Source: JAICLL01 sp035252155 (GTDB lineage Bacteria; Planctomycetota; Planctomycetia; Pirellulales; JAICIG01). From it: a stretch of 30,472 nt of DNA. Where the stretch lies: assembly GCA_035252155.1 (NCBI GenBank), contig DATFDL010000340.1, positions 1 to 30,472 of the forward strand, written 5' to 3'. The translations under genes and the position numbers were made by a program. Shown piece by piece: positions 22,742 to 30,418 of this stretch. The first letter of the stretch is position 1. Every line of letters begins with the position of its first letter. Below the pieces are notes generated by a model. The model made no database searches. It saw only the letters and a program-made list of their open reading frames with translations, and was not told the origin of the DNA.

Positions 22742-23920
22742 ATGAAAATCACCGCCGTCGAAACACACGTCTGCCACGCGCGGATGCGCAACTGGGTCTT
22801 CGTCAAAGTGCTCACCGACCAGGCCGGGCTGTGGGGCTGGGGCGAAGCGACGCTCGAATGGCACACCCGTGCGGTCGTGGGCGGGGTCGAAGACGTCGCG
22901 CAACTGGTCGTGGGCGAAGATCCCACGCGCATCGAGCACCTCTGGCAGATGATGCACCGCCAGCACTTCTGGCATGCCAACGGCGTCGTGCGGGCCACGG
23001 CCGTCAGCGCCATCGACATCGCGCTCTGGGACATTGCGGGCAAGATTCATGGCGTACCTTGCCACAAGCTCTGGGGCGGTCCGGTGCGCGACTACGTGCG
23101 GCTCTATTGCCATCTGGGCGGCGGCAAAATGGAGGATTTTTACGAAACCAATCCGGCCGATACCGGCCGCTTTGCCGATTTGGCCGCCGCGGCGGTGGCC
23201 GACGGTTTTACGGCGTTCAAGTCGATGGCCGTGCCCGAAACCGCGCCGCTCGAAGGGCTGCGGCCGATCAAATACGCTGAGTCGTGCGTGCGGGCGATGC
23301 GCGAGGCGGTGGGCGACGGCATCGACATCATGGTCGATTGCCACGCTCGCCCGTCGCCGCGGATGGGGCTGCTCTTCGCGCGGGCGCTGGAGTCCTACGG
23401 ACTCTATTGGTTCGAAGAGCCATGCTGGCCCGAAAGCGTCGAGGGCATCGCCGCGATTCAGCAGGCGGTGGCCACGCCCATCGCCACAGGCGAGCGGCTG
23501 ATCGGCCAGCACGCCTTTCGGCCATTTCTTGAGCGGCAGGCGTGCAGCGTGCTTCAGCCCGACATCACGCACTGCGGTGGCTTGAGCGAGGCCCGTCGCA
23601 TCGCCGCGATGGCCGAGGCCTATCGCGTGGCCTTAGCGCCGCACAATCCTCAAGGCCCAGTAAGCACGGCGGCCTCACTGGAGCTTGGCTTCGCCACGCC
23701 CTCTTACATCATTTGCGAGAGCGTCCACGCCGACGTTCCCTGGCGGCAAGACATCGTGAGCGAAGGTTATACGATCGAGCCGCGCGGCCGCTTCGTGCGT
23801 CCCACCGACCGGCCCGGCTTAGGCATCGAGATCAACGAAGCCGAGGTAAAGAAACATCCGTTCGAGCAAGAGGTTTTGCAGCGCTCGTTTTATGCGGATG
23901 GCGCGGTGGGGGATTGGTGA
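22742..23920 (+). CDS. Mandelate racemase/muconate lactonizing enzyme family dehydratase (galactonate dehydratase-like)
   Basis: A 393-residue enolase-superfamily enzyme. The N-terminal capping domain starts MKITAVETHV and contains WGWGEAT; the barrel supplies Mg ligands D199, E225 and E251 (IMVDCHARPSP, YWFEEPCWPES, ATGERLIG). H201 in D-x-H and H301 in APHNPQGPVS match the acid/base histidines of the D-galactonate/D-mannonate dehydratase branch, which remove water from sugar acids to give 2-keto-3-deoxy products. Exact stereospecificity cannot be read. ATG 22742 fits the family N-terminus; an in-frame upstream ATG at 22706 lies inside the divergent promoter. Functional partner: the divergent DapA-family lyase. 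Confidence 0.92.
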   Translation: MKITAVETHVCHARMRNWVFVKVLTDQAGLWGWGEATLEWHTRAVVGGVEDVAQLVVGEDPTRIEHLWQMMHRQHFWHANGVVRATAVSAIDIALWDIAGKIHGVPCHKLWGGPVRDYVRLYCHLGGGKMEDFYETNPADTGRFADLAAAAVADGFTAFKSMAVPETAPLEGLRPIKYAESCVRAMREAVGDGIDIMVDCHARPSPRMGLLFARALESYGLYWFEEPCWPESVEGIAAIQQAVATPIATGERLIGQHAFRPFLERQACSVLQPDITHCGGLSEARRIAAMAEAYRVALAPHNPQGPVSTAASLELGFATPSYIICESVHADVPWRQDIVSEGYTIEPRGRFVRPTDRPGLGIEINEAEVKKHPFEQEVLQRSFYADGAVGDW

Positions 23921-23930
23921 TGGCGAGGCG

Positions 23931-23963
23931 ATTTTGGATTTTAGATTTTGGATTTTCGATTTG
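23931..23963 (+). repeat. Heptanucleotide tandem array (ATTTTGG units)
   Basis: Four 7-base units in register, ATTTTGG, ATTTTAG, ATTTTGG, ATTTTCG, then ATTT. It begins 11 bases after the dehydratase stop and is much richer in AT than its surroundings. Confidence 0.8.
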
Positions 23964-24052
23964 TCATGTTGGCTGGGCTGAAGAAGTGGGGGCTGGGGGC
24001 GCGGCTTTACCGGTGGCTGCGCAGAGTGAAACGATGCCCCGGTGGACCCAGG

Positions 24053-25429
24053 TTAGTCGCCTTCGTAGCTGACACGAAACTCGATGTCGTAAGGCTGATC
24101 GAGGTTCTTGAAGGGCGCGCCTCCATCGTCAGCGCAATCTGGCCCAATGCTGTACACCACAAATCGTTGTCCATCAGCTCGAAACCGTAGTGGCCCGCCA
24201 TCGAATGGGTCGAGCGGCACAGTCGGCATATAATCGGGAACGAGATCCTGCAGTTGGCCGGGCGGCCTTCCGGTTTCGCGGCGATAGAGCAAGGCCGCTA
24301 GTGCTGTGTCTCCGGTCATCGCATGCGCTTCGCACTTAAGGCAATGAACAATCATCGTGCAGATGTTCCGAAGGAAAAAATTGGACCAAGGATATGTGGT
24401 CGCCGCATCCGAGTCAAAGAAACCCTCTAGCTCGCGTTCGACAAGTATCAATTCGGCTTGGCGTGTCGCACCGCTCAAATGAGTGGCTCCCATCAGCGAG
24501 CGAACGCGCCTCAGATAAAAGATGAGGTCGCGAGTCCGCGCGAACCGCCGACCATTTGGAGGCGGCTGCGGCTCATCGTCGTCCTTGCCGAGAGTTCCGC
24601 GAGGATCGTCGCTTAGCAGCAGATCAACCGCGTTTGCTCGCTCGCCCAACAAGCTAATCTGAAGTGCACGGCCGAAGTCGACCTGCCGCATGAGTTCACG
24701 CAGTTCGAGCACCTCTTCGTCGGAGAGCGACAGCATCGGCAGTAGCGCCTCTATGGTGCGAATTGCTGTGCCTTGATGGGCGAGGCGTACAAATTGGGAA
24801 ATCTGCACCGGCTCATTCTCGAAGCTACGTACAATCCCAAAGATAGCGCGGATCGCACGGATAGAGCCGGCATTATCGCCCTGGTACGCCTTGAGTGCAG
24901 CTTCGTTCGCGAGAACGATGGTCGCTATGTTAAGGGGAACTCCATGCTCTAATAGGGTCGAGTATCCTTGGCTGAAATCGACTGGAAACCGAACCGCGCC
25001 GCCCCGCTCCGACGCTCTGTAGAACTGGTCGAGCGCGGGGCGATACTTTGCCACCATTTGTTCGGCGTGCGACATATCTGGCCAGACGCCCTCGCGCGAC
25101 GGGTAAGCGCGATCTCCGTAGGCGATGAACTCGCCCGCTCGAATTCTGTCGAATTCCTGTGTGGCTGCCACCCATAGCTCCGTGGCGTCCTGGTCGGCAA
25201 TCGGAGGCGCGTAGAGCTCACCAAGATCATCAGGCGTGATCGGTTCATCGGCGGCCTCAATCAGATCGAGCTCGCGGTTTAGCTCGCGGCGAAGCGACAC
25301 CGCATACGTTCCAAAGGCAACGCATAAGACGAGCAGAAGCAAGCAGAGGACGCACGCCAATCGCAAAATGGCGGCTCTTCGTGAGCGTTGACCGGCCATT
25401 TCGTGGTAGGCGTTCGCGTCAGGCATCAT
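24053..25429 (-). CDS. Membrane-anchored protein of unknown function
   Basis: About 458 residues. A short cytoplasmic N-terminus is followed by one transmembrane helix (about residues 22-46, ILRLACVLCLLLLVLCVAFGTYAV), leaving a large helical exported domain. The C-terminus (LQDLVPDYMPTVPLDPFDGGPLRF, then VVYSIGPDCADDGG) resembles the terminal strands of pseudopilin-like planctomycete proteins, where PxDPFDG and YSxGPD recur. I do not recognise a function. It overlaps the preceding gene by one base (TGATG), the third gene of a compact operon with the response regulator. The start could be the GTG 25432 or either following ATG. Confidence 0.7.
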   Translation of the reverse strand: MMPDANAYHEMAGQRSRRAAILRLACVLCLLLLVLCVAFGTYAVSLRRELNRELDLIEAADEPITPDDLGELYAPPIADQDATELWVAATQEFDRIRAGEFIAYGDRAYPSREGVWPDMSHAEQMVAKYRPALDQFYRASERGGAVRFPVDFSQGYSTLLEHGVPLNIATIVLANEAALKAYQGDNAGSIRAIRAIFGIVRSFENEPVQISQFVRLAHQGTAIRTIEALLPMLSLSDEEVLELRELMRQVDFGRALQISLLGERANAVDLLLSDDPRGTLGKDDDEPQPPPNGRRFARTRDLIFYLRRVRSLMGATHLSGATRQAELILVERELEGFFDSDAATTYPWSNFFLRNICTMIVHCLKCEAHAMTGDTALAALLYRRETGRPPGQLQDLVPDYMPTVPLDPFDGGPLRFRADGQRFVVYSIGPDCADDGGAPFKNLDQPYDIEFRVSYEGD

Positions 25430-25656
25430 CACGAGCGGGCTTTGCGTTTCTTGCCGTTCTTAGAACGGCTTTTCGCGCGATCAGCCTCGCGGATCTTCCG
25501 GCCTTCCGCAAAAACCTCTCTCATAAAGTCGTCACCGGCAAAAGCGCCGATTGTGCGGCGCCAATCCTTGCCCCGCGCTTCCGCAAGTTGATCGGTCAAC
25601 GACTTTACCTGCTCTTCCAGTGCCGCCACGCGTTGTGAAAGCGTCAATCGCGGCAT
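25429..25656 (-). CDS. Small coiled-coil protein, possibly antitoxin-like
   Basis: A 75-residue protein: an N-terminal coiled coil (LTLSQRVAALEEQVKSLTDQL), then WRRTIGAFAGDDFMREVFAEGRKIREADR and a Lys/Arg-rich tail. I recall planctomycete homologues of this plan next to PIN-domain toxins, which would make it an antitoxin-like protein, but no toxin adjoins it here, so the role is only a guess. Its ATG lies one base beyond the response-regulator stop and its stop overlaps the next start, implying translational coupling in a three-gene operon. Confidence 0.7.
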   Translation of the reverse strand: MPRLTLSQRVAALEEQVKSLTDQLAEARGKDWRRTIGAFAGDDFMREVFAEGRKIREADRAKSRSKNGKKRKARS

Positions 25657-25657
25657 T

Positions 25658-26110
25658 TCAATTGGTTTCGGAAAGGAGGGCGGACTTTGCCGGCGCGGGC
25701 AGACCGACGGCCGCTTCGGTCGCCATGGCGACGCTCAATTGCACCCGCGCCAGCACTTCGAGCAATTCGGCCGCGCTGTAGGGCTTTACGATAAAGTCGT
25801 CAAAGCCCGCTTCGGCCGCCTGTCGCCGATGAAACTGATCGCTGAGACCGGTTACCGCGATCAACGGCGTTTTCGAGAAATCAGGCTGGATGCGCAGTCG
25901 GCGAGCAAGCTGCAATCCATCCATGCCGGGCATGGCCAGATCGACCAGCATCAACTGCGGCTTGACGGACAAAGCCTGCTTGAGGGCGGCCTCGCCTTCT
26001 CGCGCGACGTGTACCTCATGCCCCCAACAGCGCAGCAGTATTGCTAAGCTATCAATGGTGTCTTGATGGTCGTCCACCACCAACACCCGCAAGGCGTCGT
26101 TCGCGCTCAT
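25658..26110 (-). CDS. Stand-alone response regulator (receiver domain)
   Basis: A 150-residue CheY-like receiver. Acidic pair D13-D14 (VVDDHQDT), phospho-acceptor D57 (LMLVDLAMPGMDG), switch T87 (IAVTGLS) and K109 (FIVKPY) are all present. No output domain follows, only a 30-residue Ala-rich tail, so it would act by protein contact, as a phospho-relay or as a regulator of its operon partners. No histidine kinase lies in the window. ATG 26110 is preferred because the receiver fold starts directly after it; the frame is open to 26215. First gene of a compact operon, divergent from aroA. Confidence 0.9.
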   Translation of the reverse strand: MSANDALRVLVVDDHQDTIDSLAILLRCWGHEVHVAREGEAALKQALSVKPQLMLVDLAMPGMDGLQLARRLRIQPDFSKTPLIAVTGLSDQFHRRQAAEAGFDDFIVKPYSAAELLEVLARVQLSVAMATEAAVGLPAPAKSALLSETN

Positions 26111-26250
26111 GGCAAGGTACGCACCAGAAGGGCTGTCCCAACCCAAATGCCGCATCGTCGCTGTCCATCTTCTCTGGCCAACCGATAAGTTTACGCACGC
26201 GGCTCGAAAAAGCAACTATCGCTCCGCTCGGATTTTCGGCACAGATCGGC

Positions 26251-26256
26251 TATATA
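26251..26256 (+). promoter_or_regulatory. Candidate -10 box of a leaderless aroA transcript
   Basis: TATATA ends six bases before the aroA ATG, with no ribosome site upstream of that ATG. Same arrangement as at 1374-1379 and 12768-12773. Confidence 0.35.
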
Positions 26257-26262
26257 ACCAAT

Positions 26263-27540
26263 ATGGAGGAGAAGATCGCCATTACGCCGGCCGGGCCGAT
26301 TCACGACACGGTCCGCCCGCCCGGCTCGAAAAGCATCACCAATCGAGCACTGATCTGCGCCGCCCTGGCCGAGGGGCCATCGACGCTCGTCGGCGCTCTG
26401 GAGAGCGAAGACACATCGGTCATGGCCGATGGCTTGCAAGCCCTCGGCATCGCGATCGACCGTGATTCCGCGGCCCGCACGCTTACGGTGCGCGGCGCCG
26501 GCGGCGTCATCGGTCCGCCGTCGGCCGAAATCTACGTGGCCAACAGCGGCACGACCGTTCGGTTCCTGGCCGCGCTGGTCAGCCTCGGCCGCGGAACCTA
26601 TCGGCTCGACGGCACGCCGCGAATGCGCCAGCGGCCGATCGGCGACCTGGTCGAATCACTCCGGCAACTGGGCGTCGATGCCTCCTGCGAAGGGCAGGGC
26701 GGCTGCCCGCCGGTCGTCATCCGGGCGGCCGGCTTGCCGGGCGGCGCCGCCACCATTCGCGGCGACGTTTCCAGCCAATTTCTCAGTGGGCTGCTGATGG
26801 CGGCGCCGTACGCTCAGCGACCGGTGACGCTCACCGTAACGGGCGAGCTTGTCTCACAGCCTTATGTGCGAATGACGCTGGCCGTGATGAAGGCCTTCGG
26901 CGTCGATGCGCCGGCCGGCGATCTGCGCCGTTTCGAGTTGCCGTCGGGCGTGCATTACCGCGGCTGCCGCTACGCGATCGAGCCCGACGCATCGGCGGCC
27001 AGTTATTTTTTCGCCGCGGCAGCCATCACCGGCGGCCGGGTGACTGTCGAGGGCCTCTCGCGCACCAGCCTGCAAGGCGACGTGGCGTTTGTCGATGTGC
27101 TGGCTCAGATGGGCTGCCACGTGGAGCATGGTCCCGACTCGATCACGGTCAGTGGAGGCAAGCTGCGCGGCGTGACTGTCGAGATGAACGCCATCAGCGA
27201 CACCGTGCAAACATTGGCGGCGGTGGCCTTGTTTGCCGACGGTCCGACCGTCATCACCGGAGTCGGCCACATTCGCCACAAAGAGACTGACCGCATCGGC
27301 GCTTTGGCCACCGAACTGCGAAAGCTGGGCGCGGTCGTCGATGAATTGCCCGATGGCGTGCGCATCACGCCCGGAACTCTGCACCCGGCAACGATCGACA
27401 CGTATCAAGACCATCGCATGGCGATGAGCCTGGCGTTGGTCGGTTTGCGGCAAGAGGGAGTCGTGATTCGTGACCCTGGCTGCACCGCGAAGACCTATCC
27501 GGCGTTTTTTGACGATCTATGCAAGTTGGGGAAAAGTTAA
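26263..27540 (+). CDS. aroA: 3-phosphoshikimate 1-carboxyvinyltransferase (EPSP synthase)
   Basis: A 425-residue enzyme of the shikimate pathway that joins phosphoenolpyruvate to shikimate 3-phosphate. Family motifs: PGSKSITNRAL (residues 20-30, with K23, S24 and R28), YVANSGTTVRFLAAL (91-105), GDVSSQFLSGLLMAAP, the DASAASYFFAAA loop carrying the catalytic Asp, RHKETDRIGAL and DHRMAMSLAL near the end. Length is that of normal AroA. ATG 26263 gives the family N-terminus; the frame is open to 26041 but that would overlap the divergent regulator gene. The next gene begins 53 bases downstream on the same strand. Confidence 0.96.
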   Translation: MEEKIAITPAGPIHDTVRPPGSKSITNRALICAALAEGPSTLVGALESEDTSVMADGLQALGIAIDRDSAARTLTVRGAGGVIGPPSAEIYVANSGTTVRFLAALVSLGRGTYRLDGTPRMRQRPIGDLVESLRQLGVDASCEGQGGCPPVVIRAAGLPGGAATIRGDVSSQFLSGLLMAAPYAQRPVTLTVTGELVSQPYVRMTLAVMKAFGVDAPAGDLRRFELPSGVHYRGCRYAIEPDASAASYFFAAAAITGGRVTVEGLSRTSLQGDVAFVDVLAQMGCHVEHGPDSITVSGGKLRGVTVEMNAISDTVQTLAAVALFADGPTVITGVGHIRHKETDRIGALATELRKLGAVVDELPDGVRITPGTLHPATIDTYQDHRMAMSLALVGLRQEGVVIRDPGCTAKTYPAFFDDLCKLGKS

Positions 27541-27593
27541 GTTTACCCGTCAGAGCTTGCCCGACGGAAATTCCAACGAGCCTTGGGGGACGA

Positions 27594-28919
27594 ATGATTG
27601 AGTTTGCTCAGCGGGATCTGTTTGACGCTGCGACGCATTACATGCAGGAGCGAGACAAGATTGTCTCGTTTGCCGAAGCCTCCGTCGTAAATTGGCGATG
27701 TGCGACCGCTGAGATGTTTGGACATTGCCCTCTCTTCCATGCAATCGGATTCCGTGGCACGGGGTGGTGGCAACACGCCGATCGGCAATGGCTGCCCAAG
27801 AACGCGAAGGGTGCGTTCCTTCACGGACTCGATGCGGACGGCAACGTCAGGATCATACGCGCGTCCAACCAGATCAGGATTTTCAACACGTCGGGACGCA
27901 TTGCGGACGAAATCTGTTATGGCGGCGCAATCCCACTCACACGGTACATTTTGGAAAACACGCAGGTCGTCGCCGTTTACCGATACATGCTTTATCCGCA
28001 CCAGTACGAATTTGAACGTTTCGAGTATTGTGGCGGTTTGTGCGTCAGGTCGGTCGAAAAGAGTTCGTACCTAAGTGACGGGGAGTGGGTTCAGGCGACT
28101 TGGACGACCGTGTGCGATTACGAGTACGACAGTCGAGGGCTCATCCGCGCCTATCGCGACATGGGCAAACTCTCTGGAGGACGAACCTTGGTATACGTCC
28201 GTCCGGCAACCAATACAGCGGAGGATCGTTCGTGCCTATCGCGACGTACGCTTGTCGCGCACAAGATAGCTCATTCTGATAACGAACCGCCTGGCCAGAG
28301 CGTCTACTCATTCGCGTACGGACTCGAAATGAGCATGGATAGCGAATGGCCGATCGACACGGTCCTTTTGACATCACCGGATCTTATTGACACGATTACC
28401 GTGGGGACGGGCGTAACCTCGATGGGGAGCGTTTATGGCGGCGCCCTGCGGATGCCGGCAGATGGCAGCCCCACATCGCTAATTAATGCTGGGGCCAAGT
28501 GGTTGCTGGTGGATACCTCAGACTCGAACCGCGCGGCGAATTTACGCATGGCGCTCGATGCCGGTTTGAGCGTAATTCTGGCCGTCGAAACCCCACAAGA
28601 TGCCGCGCACATGTTGGAAGGGATCGAGAAATCGGCAGGCGACCAAGTGGCCATCTCATTCAAGGTGCATTCGCGGTGTTCACCGGAGTCGGCTCAAAGA
28701 ATTGCGTCGGCGATCCGCGAAACGCTGCCCCATCAATGCATTGAAGATAGTCGTATTGTGATCGAAGCCAACCTCGACAAGAAGAACGTGATGGACTACG
28801 TGTCGCAACCGGATGTCGATGGCGTTGTTACGGGCGGGGGTGACGTTTCGTACACGCTGGCTATTCTCATCCAACTGGCACTGAACATCCAAGGCGGCGA
28901 TTGGAAGCGCGCCAAATAA
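27594..28919 (+). CDS. Two-domain protein with degenerate triosephosphate-isomerase-like C-terminus
   Basis: A 441-residue protein preceded by a good ribosome site (GGGGGA). Residues 1-245 are a beta-rich domain I do not recognise, with aromatic strands and a YD-repeat-like DYEYDSRGLIRAYRD segment. Residues about 253-435 follow the order of triosephosphate isomerase: TVLLTSPDLIDTI, VTSMGSVYGGA, LINAGAKWLLVDTSDSNR, ALDAGLSVILAVE, SPESAQRIASAIRETL, IEANLDKKNVMDYVSQPDVDG, VVTGGGDV. The catalytic His position (HSERR) reads DTSDSNR, the Glu position (AYEP) reads SFKV, and the N-terminal GNWK strand is missing, so isomerase activity is not expected. It may be a binding or immunity-type protein. It follows aroA by 53 bases but looks foreign to that pathway. 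Confidence 0.75.
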   Translation: MIEFAQRDLFDAATHYMQERDKIVSFAEASVVNWRCATAEMFGHCPLFHAIGFRGTGWWQHADRQWLPKNAKGAFLHGLDADGNVRIIRASNQIRIFNTSGRIADEICYGGAIPLTRYILENTQVVAVYRYMLYPHQYEFERFEYCGGLCVRSVEKSSYLSDGEWVQATWTTVCDYEYDSRGLIRAYRDMGKLSGGRTLVYVRPATNTAEDRSCLSRRTLVAHKIAHSDNEPPGQSVYSFAYGLEMSMDSEWPIDTVLLTSPDLIDTITVGTGVTSMGSVYGGALRMPADGSPTSLINAGAKWLLVDTSDSNRAANLRMALDAGLSVILAVETPQDAAHMLEGIEKSAGDQVAISFKVHSRCSPESAQRIASAIRETLPHQCIEDSRIVIEANLDKKNVMDYVSQPDVDGVVTGGGDVSYTLAILIQLALNIQGGDWKRAK

Positions 28920-28956
28920 CCAAAGCCAACCACTGCGCCGCACGCGACCGATAAAT

Positions 28957-29856
28957 CTACTCGCTCGGCTTGCCGTCGATCACCAGCTTTCCACCGCGGC
29001 GAAGGACCGCGGGTGCGGTGTTGGCGATTAGCTCGCTGGCCTCGACTGCCGTCGATGACTGCCCCTCGACGCGCAACTGGGCCTCGCCGTTGTCGCCGAG
29101 CACGCAGTGCGCCAGGCCGACCTTCGACGAGCCGGCCACCGTCACGCCGCTGCGGCCGTTGCCGCGGCTGGTGACGTCGATCAGCTCGCAATCGCGCACC
29201 CCGTCGTTCACGTTCACGCCGTCGAGCCGAAAACCCTGCACCACCAGGTTGGTGATCAGCACGTCGTGAACGTGATAGAGCGTGATGCCCGTCTGCCGGG
29301 CCGAGTAGCTCAGCGGATAAGCTTCGGGCAGCTTGTCTTGCTCGACGCGAAAATAGATGTGGGCGTCGCGGCGATACCATTCCAGCGGCGCCAGCTCGGG
29401 CAGCCGATGCGCGGCCGGATCGAGCTTTCGTTCGACGGCCGGCTTGCCTTCCAGAAAGAGCCGCTGAAAGCTCGACCGCGGCGGCCGAAATCGAAACACG
29501 GCCCCGCGGTGGTTTTCCCAGGCGTCGGCGGGCACGGGGTCGGCGCCTTCGAGCACCGCTCCCTGGCCGTCGACGATCAAGGGCGAGACGGCATTGCCTG
29601 AATGCCGCCGGTCGGAGAGGCTGATCGTCTCACGATACGGCTCGCCGGTATTGGCCAACACGATGCGGTCGCCCGACTCAACCACCCGCAGCGCCTTGCG
29701 GATGGTGCGCACCGGCCCGCTGCCCGCATCACTGACGGCCGCCCCGCCATCGAGCAGATCATCGCCCGCCACGTTGTCTACGTAGATCGTTGCCCCGTGC
29801 GCCGCCAGGCCGCCGGTAAGCGTGAGAAGCACGGCAACAAGCGTCGGCGATCGCAT
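28957..29856 (-). CDS. Secreted right-handed beta-helix protein (pectin-lyase-like fold)
   Basis: A 300-residue protein with a signal peptide (MRSPTLVAVLLTLTGGLAAHGA). The segment ATIYVDNVAGDDLLDG followed by GPVRTIRKALRVVESGDRIVLAN is the usual start of planctomycete exported parallel beta-helix proteins; later turns read DVLITNLVVQGFRLDGVNV, DCELIDVTSRGNGRSGV and SKVGLAHCVLGDNGEAQ with rung-like periodicity. Such proteins are polysaccharide lyases, epimerases or non-catalytic surface proteins; no catalytic residue set is recognisable and it is short for an active lyase. ATG 29856 is chosen for the signal peptide; the frame is open to 30120 but overlaps the opposite-strand lipoprotein. Its stop lies 37 bases from the convergent two-domain gene. 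Confidence 0.82.
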   Translation of the reverse strand: MRSPTLVAVLLTLTGGLAAHGATIYVDNVAGDDLLDGGAAVSDAGSGPVRTIRKALRVVESGDRIVLANTGEPYRETISLSDRRHSGNAVSPLIVDGQGAVLEGADPVPADAWENHRGAVFRFRPPRSSFQRLFLEGKPAVERKLDPAAHRLPELAPLEWYRRDAHIYFRVEQDKLPEAYPLSYSARQTGITLYHVHDVLITNLVVQGFRLDGVNVNDGVRDCELIDVTSRGNGRSGVTVAGSSKVGLAHCVLGDNGEAQLRVEGQSSTAVEASELIANTAPAVLRRGGKLVIDGKPSE

Positions 29857-29974
29857 GGGTTCGGCAAGGCAAGAGGTTTGGGCGGCGGCGAGCCGACTGC
29901 TTAAGATAATCAGCCGAAGGGGGAAAGCGAAGCTGATTTGGGCAACTTGGCGGTTTTTCTTCGGTGAATCCAGC

Positions 29975-30003
29975 TTGGCCAGGCGGGACGATGCCGCTAT
30001 GAT
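29975..30003 (+). promoter_or_regulatory. Sigma-70-type promoter for the small lipoprotein
   Basis: TTGGCC (29975-29980) and TATGAT (29998-30003) are spaced by 17 bases. The start codon follows 35 bases after the -10 box, with AGGAGA at 30029-30034 as ribosome site. Confidence 0.6.
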
Positions 30004-30038
30004 CGCCGCCCACTTCCGATGGCGATGCAGGAGAGACC

Positions 30039-30299
30039 ATGAAAAACCGGTGTTGCCGCCGCGGCACGGCGCTCGTCGTTGGTGTCGCATTGGGGCTGGC
30101 CGGCGGCTGCGAAACCACACCCAAGATCAAGCCCGAAGGGGTGGGACGCGCTCACACGTCGCAGGCGGTCGATGCCTATGCCGCCAAGAACGGAGTATCT
30201 CGTCAGCAAGCCCGGCAAGAGCTGAGCCAGATGGCCGACGCGGCCGACGCCGAAAAGGCAGTCGCCGACCTGCAAGAAGCCGGGATGCAAATCCGCTGA
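30039..30299 (+). CDS. Small lipoprotein
   Basis: An 86-residue protein with a lipoprotein signal: basic start MKNRCCRRG, hydrophobic stretch TALVVGVALG and lipobox LAGGC ending at Cys24, which would be acylated. The mature part is helical and polar (AVDAYAAKNGVSRQQARQELSQM, then ADAEKAVADLQEAGM). A promoter and ribosome site precede it. I recognise no family; planctomycetes have many such small lipoproteins. It is divergent from the beta-helix protein and followed by an inverted repeat. Confidence 0.75.
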   Translation: MKNRCCRRGTALVVGVALGLAGGCETTPKIKPEGVGRAHTSQAVDAYAAKNGVSRQQARQELSQMADAADAEKAVADLQEAGMQIR

Positions 30300-30336
30300 A
30301 GTCGGTTTTTTCAAACCAGAAAAGGCGGGAGCCGGT

Positions 30337-30418
30337 CATGTGGCACAGCCGCCCTCGGCTGTGCATCGCCGACGCCAGTCGGCGTCGCGGAACCAGCCGA
30401 GGGCGGCTGGTCCACATG
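30337..30418. repeat. Nested inverted repeat at the window end
   Basis: Outer arms of 25 bases (30337-30361 and 30394-30418) pair with two mismatches; inside them CGCCGAC-GCCA-GTCGGCG (30367-30384) forms a perfect 7-base stem. It lies 37 bases after the lipoprotein stop and may terminate it. From 30419 to the end nothing else is seen. Confidence 0.85.

Noticed and set aside
22526..23572. 348-codon minus-strand frame over the dehydratase and lyase starts
   Set aside because: It is antisense to the dehydratase and would span the divergent promoter; no family features.
26041..26262. N-terminal extension of AroA
   Set aside because: It overlaps the divergent response-regulator gene and lacks family similarity.
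29857..30120. N-terminal extension of the beta-helix protein
   Set aside because: It overlaps the opposite-strand lipoprotein and its promoter and would bury the signal peptide.
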